Of a DNA stretch of 64,000 nt, positions 55,901-64,000 are shown piece after piece. How positions within the stretch are numbered: the stretch's first letter is position 1; each line of letters begins with the position of its first letter. Source of the DNA: Petrolisthes cinctipes. Its lineage: Eukaryota > Arthropoda > Malacostraca > Decapoda > Porcellanidae. The position numbers were made by a program, and so were the translations under genes. The stretch spans positions 930,001 through 994,000 of the forward strand of contig JAWQEG010001440.1 in assembly GCA_033782935.1 (NCBI GenBank), given 5' to 3'. The notes under the pieces are model-generated. The model saw nothing but the letters and a program-made list of their open reading frames with translations, searched no databases and had not been told where the DNA came from.

Positions 55901-58900
55901 CAGCATGTTTTGGGCCTGTATTTTGAAAATACTCTAACACGGAGTAGGCATGTACAGATCGCTTCGGGGACCCAAAAATATCGAATTTTCGGGTGTTTTG
56001 AGCCTGAATTTCAGATGTAAACGGGTACAGAAGATGCATGCACATTTCGACTTTTTGCACCTAAAATGTCGATTTTGAGCATGTTTTGGGTCTGTATCTT
56101 GAAAACATTCTAGCAAGAAGTAGGCATGTACAGTTCGCTTCTGGGACCCAAAAATATCGAATTTTCGAGTGTTTTGAACCTGAATTTGGGATATAGACGG
56201 GTACAGAAGATACACACACATATTGACTTTGGGCACCTAAAATATCGATTTTCTGCATGTTTTGGGCCAGTATTTTGAAAATACTCTAACACGGAGTATG
56301 CATGTACACATTGCTTTTGGGACCCAAGAATATCGAATATTCGGGTGTTTTGAGTCTGAATTTGATATATGAATGGATTCAGAAGATGCATGCACATATC
56401 GACTTTGGGCACGTAAAATATCGATTTTGAGCATGTTTTGGGCATGTATTTTGAAAATACTATAGCACGAAGTAGACATGTACAGATCGCTTCTGGGACC
56501 CAAAAATATCGAATTTTCTGGCGTTTTGAACCTGAATTTGGGATATAGACGGGTACAGAAGATGCATACACATATTGACTTTGGGCACATAAAATATCGA
56601 TTTTCAGCATGTTTTGGGCCTGTATTTTAAAAACACTCTAACACGGAGTATGCACGTACAGATCGCTTCTGGGACCCAAAAACATTAAATTTTCGGGTGT
56701 TTTGAGCCTGAATATGAGATATAAACGGGTACAGAAGATGCATGCACATATCTACTTTGGGCACCTAAAATATCGATTTTGAGTATGTTTTGAGCCTGTA
56801 TTTTTAAAATACTCTAACACGGAGTAGACACGTACAGATCGCTTCTGGGACCCAAATAAATCGAATTTTCGGTTGTTCTGATCCTGAATTTGAGATATGA
56901 ACAGGTACAGAAGATGCATGCACATATTGACTTTGGGCACATAAAATATCGATTTTCAGCATGTTTTGGGCCTGTATTTTGAAAATACTCAAACACGGTG
57001 TAGACATGTACAGATCGCTTCTGGGACACAAAAATATCGATTTTTTGGGTGTTTTGAGCCTGAATTTGAGATATAAACGGGTACAGAAGATGCATGCACA
57101 TATCGACTTTGGCACCCAAAATATCGATTTTTAGTATGTTTTGGGCGTATAATTTGAAAATATTCTAGCACTGAGTAGGCATGTACAGACCGCTTCTGGG
57201 ACACAAAAATATCGATTTTTTGGGTGTTTTGAGCCTGAATTTGAGATATAAACGGGTACAGAAGATGCATGCACATATCGACTTTGGCACCCAAAATATC
57301 GATTTTTATTATGTTTTGGGCGTATAATTTGAAAATATTCTAGCACTGAGTAGGCATGTACAGATCGCTTCGGGGACCCAAAAATATCGAATTTTCGGGT
57401 GTTTTGAGCCTGAATTTGAGATATAAACGGGTACAGAAGATGCATGCACATTTCGACTTTTTGCACCTAAAATATCAATTTTGAGCCTGTTTTGGGTCTG
57501 TATCTTGAAAACATTCTAGCAAGATGTAGGCATGTACAGATCGCTTCTGGGACCCAAAAATATCGAATTTTCGAGTGTTTTGAACCTGAATTTGGGATAA
57601 AGACGGGTACAGAAGATACATACGCATATTGACTTTGGGCAACTAAAATATCGATTTTCTGCATGTTTTAGGCCTGTATTTTGAAAATACTCTAACACGG
57701 AGTATGCATGTACACATTGCTTTTGGGACACAAAAATATCGAATATTTGGGTGTTTTGAGTCTCAATTTGAGATATAAACGGGTACAGAAGATGCATGCA
57801 CATATCGACTTTGGGCACCCAAAATATCGATTTTGAGCATGTTTTGGGCCTGTATTTTTAAAATACTCTAACACTGAGTAGACACGTACAGATCGCTTCT
57901 GGAACCCAAATAAATCGAATTTTAGGGTGTTCTGACCCTGAATTTGAGATATGAACGGATACAGAAGATGCATGCACATATCGAATTTGGGCACCTAAAA
58001 TATCGATTTTGAGCATGTTTTGGGCCTGTAATTTGAAAATACTATAGCACGGTATAGACATGTACAGATCGCTTCTCGGACACAAAAATATCGATTTTTT
58101 GGGTGTTTTGAGCCTGAATTTGAGATATAAACGGGTACAGAAGATGCATGCACATATCGACTTTGGCACCCAAAATATCGATTTTTAGTATGTTTTGGGC
58201 GTATAATTAGAAAATGTTCTAGCACTGAGTAGGCATGTACAGATCGCTTCTGGGACCCAAAAATATCGAATTTTCGTGGGTTTTTGAGCCAGAATTTGGG
58301 ATATAACCGGGTACAGAGGATGCATGCACATATCGACTTTTTGCACCTAAAATATCGGTTTTGAGTATGTTTTGGGCCTGTATTTTGAAAATACTCTAAC
58401 ACGGAGTATGCTTGTACAGATCGCTTCTGGGACACAAAAATATCGATTTTTTGGGTGTTTTGAGCCTTAATTTGAGATATAAACGGGTACAGAAGATGCA
58501 TGCACATATCGACTTTTCACACCTAAAATATCGATTTTGAGTATGTTTTGGGCCTGTATTTTGAAAATACTCTAACACGGAGTATGCATGTACAGATCGC
58601 TTCTGGGACACAAAAATATCGAATTTTTGTGTGTTTTGAGCCTGAATTTGAGATATAGACGGGTACAGAAGATACATACGCATATTGACTTTGGGCAACT
58701 AAAATATCGATTTTCTGCATGTTTTAGGCCTGTATTTTGAAAATACTCTAACACGGAGTATGCATGTACACATTGCTTTTGGGACACAAAAATATCGAAT
58801 ATTCGGGTGTTTTGAGTCTGAATTTGAGATATAAACGGGTACAGAAGATGCATGCACATATCGACTTTGGGCACCTAAAATATCGATTTTGAGCATGTTT

Positions 58901-61429
58901 TGGGCCTGTATTTTTAAAATACTCTAACACTGAGTAGACACGTACAGATCGCTTCTGGAACCCAAATAAATCGAATTTTAGGGTGTTCTGACCCTGAATT
59001 TGAGATATGAACGGATACAGAAGATGCATGCACATATCGACTTTGGGCACCTAAAATATCGATTTTGAGCATGTTTTGGGCCTGTAATTTGAAAATACTA
59101 TAGCACGGTGTAGACATGTACAGATCGCTCCTCGGACACAAAAATATCGATTTTTTGGGTGTTTTGAGCCTGAATTTGAGATATAAACGTGTACAGAAGA
59201 TGCATGCACATATCGACTTTGGCACCCAAAATATCGATTTTTAGTATGTTTTGGGCGTATAATTTGAAAATGTTCTAGCACTGAGTAGGCATGTACAGAT
59301 CGCTTCTGGGACCCAAAAATATCGAATTTTCGTGGGTTTTGAGCCAGAATTTGGGATATAACCGGGTACAGAGGATGCATGCACATATCGACTTTTTGCA
59401 CCTAAAATATCGATTTTGAGTATGTTTTGGGCCTGTATTTTGAAAATACTCTAACACGGAGTATGCTTGTACAGATCGCTTCTGGGACACAAAAATATCG
59501 ATTTTTTGGGTGTTTTGAGCCTTAATTTGAGATATAAACGGGTACAGAAGGTGCATGCACATATCGACTTTTCACACCTAAAATATCGATTTTGAGTATG
59601 TTTTGGGCCTGTATTTTGAAAATACTCTAACACGGAGTATGCATGCACAGATCGCTTCTGGGACACAAAAATATCGATTTTTTGTGTGTTTTGAGCCTGA
59701 ATTTGAGATATAGACGGGTACAGAAGATGCATGCACATATCGACTTTTCACACCTAAAATTTCGATTTATAGCATGTTTTAAGCCTGTATTTTAAAAACA
59801 TTCTAGCACTGAGTAGGCATGTGCAGATCGCTTAAGGGACCCAAAAATATCGAATTTTCGGAGTTTTGAGCCTGAATTTGAGATATAAACGGGTACAGAA
59901 GATGAATGCACATATCGACTTTCTGCACTTAAAATATCGATTTTGAGCATGTTTTGGGTCTGAATCTTGAAAATATTCTAGCAAGGAGTATGCACGTACA
60001 GATCGCTTCTGGGACCCAAAAACATTGAATTTTCGGGTGTTTTGAGCCTGAATTTGAGATATAAACGGGTACAGAAGATGCATGCACATATCGACTTTGG
60101 GCAATTATATATAGATTTTCAGCATGTTTTGGGCCTGTATTTTGAAAATACTCTAACACGGAGTAGGCATGTACAGATCGCTTCGGGGACCCAAAAATAT
60201 CGAATTTTCGGGTGTTTTGAGCCTGAATTTCAGATGTAAACGGGTACAGAAGATGCATGCACATTTCGACTTTTTGCACCTAAAATGTCGATTTTGAGCA
60301 TGTTTTGGGTCTGTATCTTGAAAACATTCTAGCAAGAAGTAGGCATGTACAGTTCGCTTCTGGGACCCAAAAATATCGAATTTTCGAGTGTTTTGAACCT
60401 GAATTTGGGATATAGACGGGTACAGAAGATACACACACATATTGACTTTGGGCACCTAAAATATCGATTTTCTGCATGTTTTGGGCCAGTATTTTGAAAA
60501 TACTCTAACACGGAGTATGCATGTACACATTGCTTTTGGGACCCAAGAATATCGAATATTCGGGTGTTTTGAGTCTGAATTTGATATATGAACGGATTCA
60601 GAAGATGCATGCACATATCGACTTTGGGCACGTAAAATATCGATTTTGAGCATGTTTTGGGCATGTATTTTGAAAATACTATAGCACGAAGTAGACATTT
60701 ACAGATCGCTTCTGGGACCCAAAAATATCGAATTTTCTGGCGTTTTGAACCTGAATTTGGGATATAGACGGGTACAGAAGATGCATACACATATTGACTT
60801 TGGGCACATAAAATATCGATTTTCAGCATGTTTTGGGCCTGTATTTTAAAAACACTCTAACACGGAGTATGCACGTACAGATCGCTTCTGGGACCCAAAA
60901 ACATTAAATTTTCGGGTGTTTTGAGCCTGAATATGAGATATAAACGGGTACAGAAGATGCATGCACATATCTACTTTGGGCACCTAAAATATCGATTTTG
61001 AGTATGTTTTGAGCCTGTATTTTTAAAATACTCTAACACGGAGTAGACACGTACAGATCGCTTCTGGGACCCAAATAAATCGAATTTTCGGTTGTTCTGA
61101 TCCTGAATTTGAGATATGAACAGGTACAGAAGATGCATGCACATATCGACTTCGGGCACCTAAAATATCGATTTTGAGCATGTTTTGGGCCTGTATTTTG
61201 AAAATACTCAAACACGGTGTAGACATGTACAGATCGCTTCTGGGACACAAAAATATCGATTTTTTGGGTGTTTTGAGCCTGAATTTGAGATATAAACGGG
61301 TACAGAAGATGCATGCACATATTGACTTTGGCACCCAAAATATCGATTTTTAGTATGTTTTGGGCGTATAATTTGAAAATATTCTAGCACTGAGTAGGCA
61401 TGTACAGACCGCTTCTGGGACCCAAAAAT
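52965..61429 (+). repeat. 24-monomer HOR, 4,219-bp unit, two tandem near-identical copies
   Basis: Copy 1 is about 52,965-57,183 and copy 2 about 57,184-61,402, with matching to about 61,429. The unit is 24 x 176 minus 5 bp. Rare markers shared by both copies include TAATTAGAAAATGTTC (53,986 and 58,205), GGGATAAAGACGG (53,376 and 57,595), GGGCAATTATATATAG (55,879 and 60,098) and TTGATATATGAA (56,361 and 60,580). I noted only scattered differences, such as GGGCACAG versus GGGTACAG at 53,553 and 57,772. Confidence 0.92.
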
Positions 61430-62354
61430 ATCGAATTTTCGGGTGTTTTGAGCAAGAAATTGGGATATAACCGGGTACAGAGGATGCATGCACAAATCGA
61501 CTTTTTGCACCTAAAATATCGATTTTGAGCATGTTTTGGGTCTGTATCTTGAAAAAATTCTATCATGGATTAGGCATGTACAGATCGCTTCTGGGACCCA
61601 AAAATATCGAATTTTCGAGTGTTTTGAACCTGAATTTGGGATATAGACGGGTACAGAAGATACATACACATATTGACTTTGGGCAACTAAAATATCGATT
61701 TTCTGCATGTTTTAGGCCTGTATTTTGAAAATACTCTAACACGGAGTATGCATGTACACATTGCTTTTGGGACCCAAAAATATCGAATATTCGTGTGTTT
61801 TGAGTCTGAATTTGAGATATAAACGGGTACAGAAGATGCATGCACATATCGACTTTGGGCACCCAAAATATCGATTTTGAGCATGTTTTGGGCCTGTATT
61901 TTTAAAATACTCTAACACTGAGTAGACACGTACAGATCGCTTCTGGAACCCAAATAAATCGAATTTTAGGGTGTTCTGAGCCTGTATTTGAGATATGAAC
62001 GGATACAGAAGATGCATGCACATATCGACTTTGGGCACCTAAAATATCGATTTTGAGCATGTTTTGGGCCTGTATTTTGAAAATACTATAGCACGGTGTA
62101 GACATGTACAGATCGCTTCTGGGACACAAAAATATCGATTTTTTGGGTGTTTTGAGCCTGAATTTGAGATATAAACGGGTACAGAAGATGCATGCACATA
62201 TCGACTTTGGCACCCAAAATATCGATTTTTAGTATGTTTTGGGAGTATAATTTGAAAATATTCTAGCAATGAGTAGGCATGTACAGATCGCTTCTGGGAC
62301 CCAAAAATATCGAATTTTCGTGGGTTTTGAGCCAGAATTTGGGATATAACCGGG
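61430..62354 (+). repeat. Terminal monomers of the satellite array
   Basis: About five monomers follow the 4,219-bp HOR. Their subtypes occur in the same order as at about 11.8-12.8 kb: AACACATTGC-type, AAATAAATCGAATTTTAGGG, ACTATAGCACGGTGTAGAC, then a TTTGGCACCC linker. The last one shares the rare TTTTGGGAGTATAATTTG variant with 12,660. The final monomer is cut inside half B, after GGGATATAACCGGG. Confidence 0.85.
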
Positions 62355-62378
62355 ATATACACGTGCTGGGCGGGATAT
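62341..62378. other. Satellite / retrotransposon junction with GGGATAT microhomology
   Basis: Array sequence is exact up to GGGATATAACCGGG (62,341-62,354). The next 9 bases, ATATACACG, extend a second GGGATATA starting at 62,352. Together they resemble the satellite variant GGGATATACACG found at 41,771. A third GGGATAT lies at 62,372. The junction is therefore ambiguous between 62,354 and 62,363 and could reflect an 11-bp duplication or template switching during insertion. The far side of the element is outside the window, so target-site duplication cannot be tested. Confidence 0.7.
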
Positions 62379-63033
62379 CTTAGCAACCCTGGAAGACCAA
62401 TGGTTCTTTTCGCAGATGAGTCTTCATGGGTGGGTTTGGGAACCCTGGGTTGGAGGAAATGCCACTCAAAATCCTATTAGTACACCATCGGCCAATGCTC
62501 TTATTGGGCGTATGAGTGTTCTTCTTAGTAGGGTTCAGGGTAGCCCTTAAGGCGGAAGAGCAGCTTTATGCTGCCAACGGCATCTCTGAAATGGAGTCAT
62601 GGGTTGATGCCATAGTCATGTGCCTGATTTTCCGCAACTCATCCATTTCCCTACTATTAGATGGCACAATCTAACTAATTTCACCTTTACTTTCCAATTT
62701 ATTCTTTCTTATTCTTACTCTTATAAAGGTGAAGCTGCTCATCTTGGTGCAAACCGCAGTCACGCAGCTACTATCTTTGATCCGGTTATAAGATCAGATT
62801 ATGGCAGTTATTCTGGTCGCCATGCTCAGATAGTGAAGGTGGGAAGATCATTTTTGATCTATTGAGAAGTAACGCCCGCCTAAGCAAGGCAGTCCCTTGC
62901 CAGTAGGTTCTTCTCCTGCCCGTCACCCCTGGAGAGTTTGAGCTAGCTCTTCTAGGCCAATGTCTGAAAGGGATGACGTTAATTTTACTAGCTTGCTGAC
63001 TCAGGTTTCCTTATACTTGGTTCTTCCGGTTAT
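62364..63033 (+). other. Retrotransposon leader / possible 5' UTR, no clear gene
   Basis: No long ORF lies between the array and the ORF2 start. Three short open stretches exist on the plus strand. One is open from the junction to the TAA at 62,548, with an internal ATG at 62,416 giving 44 codons. A second, in another frame, is open from 62,516 to the TAA at 62,672. The third, 62,620-62,865 (81 codons), is in the ORF2 frame but separated from it by several stops, the last being TAG at 62,989. The first two overlap in adjacent frames, as a decayed ORF would, but I recognise no domain in any of them. A pyrimidine-rich tract lies around 62,640-62,725. Treat as leader sequence with possible ORF1 remnants. 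Confidence 0.5.
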
Positions 63034-64000
63034 ATGACCTTTGCTTGTACTTGGACTTGCTTCACGATTTCTCTACTTCTCATCTTCCCATTTTACTTCT
63101 TTCAGTTATTCAAGTTTTTACTTGTTATTTTGTCCGGTGATATTGAATTAAATCCCGGTCCACGTAGACCTACCCATCATGTGAGAAGCTGCCGTATTTT
63201 GTATTCTAACATCCGCGGACTTCATAAGAACATTAAAGATCTAACTTTGGCATCAGTTGATTATGACATTGTTTTTTGTTCAGAAACTCTTGTCTCTAAC
63301 CATAGACACGTTTCAGAACTTCTTATGCCTGGCTTTAATAAACCACTTCTTATTCGTCGTGACTCTTTTCCTCGTGTTCGTGGAATGAGTTTGTACATCC
63401 GATCTGGCTTCAATGCCCAGCCTTTAACAAAATTTATTTGCGGTTGCCATGAGATCCAGTTAGTTAAAGTTTCCAGTAAATATCATAACCACTACATTTT
63501 TAGCCTATACAGAAATCCTGACGCCAATGACAACCTATATGACTGTCTCTTAAATGCCATGGCATTAATTCAGTCTGTTGATGTCAAGTCCTCTTTCATC
63601 TTTGTTGGAGATGTAAATGCACATCATCAAGAGTGGTTGAACTCTGTTTCTCCAACAAATAGACACGGTCATGCTGCCCTGGATTTTACTAATTTATCTG
63701 GGTGTGAACAGTTGATTACTGGACCTACACATATTTCTGGAAACTGTCTGGATCTCGTTTTGACAGATGTTCCTGGTGTTGTGGAGACTATAGTTCTTGC
63801 ACCTGTGGGTACTTCTGACCATAATTCCATATCCTGTAAAATCAATCTTGAATTTACTGTGCCTGATATCACTATCACTCGTAAAGTCTATCTTAAATCT
63901 CGGGTTAACTGGGATAATGTATGTGATGATGTTACTAATATCCAGTGGAACCACATACTAAGATCTGATGACCCAGTTTCATCACTTAATAACTCTCTCT
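63034..64000 (+). CDS. Retrotransposon ORF2, partial: 2A-like motif plus APE endonuclease domain
   Basis: The frame is open from 62,992 to the window end. ATG at 63,034 is the only Met before the 2A motif and gives 322 codons, with the C-terminus missing. Residues 12-33 are strongly hydrophobic. Residues 35-43 are GDIELNPGP, the 2A-like consensus. The endonuclease/exonuclease/phosphatase fold follows with its usual landmarks: N59 in SNIRGL, E84 in CSET, YRNP at 159-162, GDVNAHH at 192-198 (D193, N195), CLDLVLTD at 238-245 and SDH at 261-263. These are the metal-binding and catalytic positions of APE-type LINE endonucleases, which nick target DNA to prime reverse transcription. None is missing. 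The RT domain should follow beyond 64,000. The start context is weak (T at -3), so initiation is not certain. Upstream in-frame stops at 62,944, 62,953 and 62,989 exclude a longer product in this frame. Confidence 0.88.
   Translation, partial: MTFACTWTCFTISLLLIFPFYFFQLFKFLLVILSGDIELNPGPRRPTHHVRSCRILYSNIRGLHKNIKDLTLASVDYDIVFCSETLVSNHRHVSELLMPGFNKPLLIRRDSFPRVRGMSLYIRSGFNAQPLTKFICGCHEIQLVKVSSKYHNHYIFSLYRNPDANDNLYDCLLNAMALIQSVDVKSSFIFVGDVNAHHQEWLNSVSPTNRHGHAALDFTNLSGCEQLITGPTHISGNCLDLVLTDVPGVVETIVLAPVGTSDHNSISCKINLEFTVPDITITRKVYLKSRVNWDNVCDDVTNIQWNHILRSDDPVSSLNNSL
63112..63162 (+). other. 2A-like ribosome-skipping motif within ORF2
   Basis: Codons 27-43 of the ORF end in G-D-I-E-L-N-P-G-P and match the consensus D-(V/I)-E-x-N-P-G-P. 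In functional 2A peptides the ribosome fails to form the final Gly-Pro bond and resumes at Pro, here P43 encoded at 63,160-63,162. The preceding Leu/Ile/Val-rich stretch (FLLVILS) is also typical, since upstream residues interact with the exit tunnel. 2A-like sequences are known from several APE-type non-LTR retrotransposons of animals and trypanosomes. Skipping here would release a ~42-residue hydrophobic peptide and an ORF2 protein beginning with Pro. Activity is inferred from the motif only. Confidence 0.85.

Larger units (their letters stand above)
1..62354 (+). repeat. 176-bp satellite DNA array (about 354 monomers)
   Basis: One head-to-tail array, all in the same orientation, begins before the left edge and ends abruptly near 62,354. 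Landmark motifs such as AAAATATCGATTTTGAGC, CATGTACAGATCGCTTC and GATGCATGCACATATCGAC recur every 176 bp. Adjacent monomers differ by SNPs and small indels that define subtypes. Some are 175 bp because of recurrent 1-bp losses (CTTTGGCACCC for CTTTGGGCACC, CGGAGTTTTGAG for CGGGTGTTTTGAG). By hand count the consensus is about 39% GC and contains no transposon, gene or RNA. The minus strand has long stop-free stretches, but 176 is not a multiple of 3, so frames rotate from monomer to monomer and these are not genes. Array length and monomer size suit pericentromeric, centromeric or other heterochromatic satellite; the location is inference. Confidence 0.97.
62364..64000 (+). mobile_element. Non-LTR (LINE) retrotransposon, 5' part, jockey/CR1 group
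   Basis: Unique sequence replaces the satellite from about 62,364. It contains a leader of about 670 bp and an ORF whose product begins with a hydrophobic segment, a 2A-like motif and an APE-type endonuclease domain. APE endonuclease followed by reverse transcriptase is the ORF2 layout of jockey, CR1 and related LINE clades. The RT domain, 3' UTR and tail would lie beyond 64,000. No long ORF1 is visible upstream, so the copy may be 5' truncated or belong to a lineage whose leader has no long ORF1. The endonuclease frame has no stop or frameshift, suggesting a fairly young copy. The exact clade would need the RT domain. Confidence 0.85.

Noticed and set aside
1..62354. Hundreds of overlapping minus-strand open frames of 60-175 codons across the array
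   Set aside because: They repeat with the 176-bp period and are the same few peptide patterns read in rotating frames. 176 is not a multiple of 3, so no continuous coding frame survives between monomers. There is no start context, domain or codon bias. They are by-products of low stop density on that strand.
1..62354. CRISPR array
   Set aside because: There are no short direct repeats separated by unique spacers. The whole 176 bp is repeated and the setting is eukaryotic.
62620..62865. 81-codon plus-strand ORF as a protein-coding gene
   Set aside because: It lies in the retrotransposon leader, has no recognisable domain and a low-complexity Phe/Tyr/Ser segment, and is separated from ORF2 by several in-frame stops. 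It is kept only as part of the leader description.
63669..63954. Minus-strand ORFs inside the endonuclease region
   Set aside because: They are shadows of the ORF2 coding strand, which has a complete set of conserved endonuclease motifs.

Overview
The window is eukaryotic, almost certainly animal, non-coding repeat DNA. Positions 1 to about 62,354 form one uninterrupted, single-orientation tandem satellite array of roughly 354 monomers of 176 bp. The last 1.64 kb carries the 5' part of a non-LTR (LINE) retrotransposon whose ORF2 runs off the right edge. I see no host gene, rRNA, tRNA, CRISPR or prokaryotic feature. The retrotransposon's endonuclease resembles jockey/CR1-group elements I associate with marine invertebrates, decapod crustaceans in particular. 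That is recollection, not a database search.

The 176-bp monomer is itself a diverged dimer: two 88-bp half-units (A and B) both begin AAAATATCGA and align along their length. Monomers fall into many recognisable subtypes, set by the linker before the next monomer, by half-A variants and by recurrent 1-bp deletions. Blocks of subtypes have been duplicated again and again, giving nested and overlapping higher-order repeats (HORs). The spacings are 704, 1,055, 1,229, 1,232, 1,408, 1,581, 1,582/1,758, 2,987, 3,166-3,167, 3,516, 4,219, 6,336 and 7,566 bp, each a whole number of monomers minus a few bases.

Layout: 0-6.6 kb is a mosaic of 8- and 18-monomer repeats. A 5.7-kb block at 5.95-11.69 kb recurs at 13.52-19.26 kb. 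Two virtually identical 3,167-bp copies lie at 16.4-22.7 kb, a 17-monomer pair with one monomer lost at 22.7-28.5 kb, and two 3,516-bp copies at 28.1-35.1 kb. Shorter HORs fill 34-52 kb, two near-identical 4,219-bp copies lie at 53.0-61.4 kb, and the array ends at 62.35 kb.

At 62,354-62,363 the array stops abruptly, with a repeated GGGATAT motif at the junction. After a ~670-bp leader with only short open frames, an ORF from 63,034 is open to the window end. It encodes a hydrophobic N-terminus, a canonical 2A-like ribosome-skipping motif (GDIELNPGP) and an apparently intact APE-type endonuclease domain. The most interesting points are the 88+88 dimer structure, the layered amplification history readable from shared private variants, and the 2A-like motif just upstream of the endonuclease.
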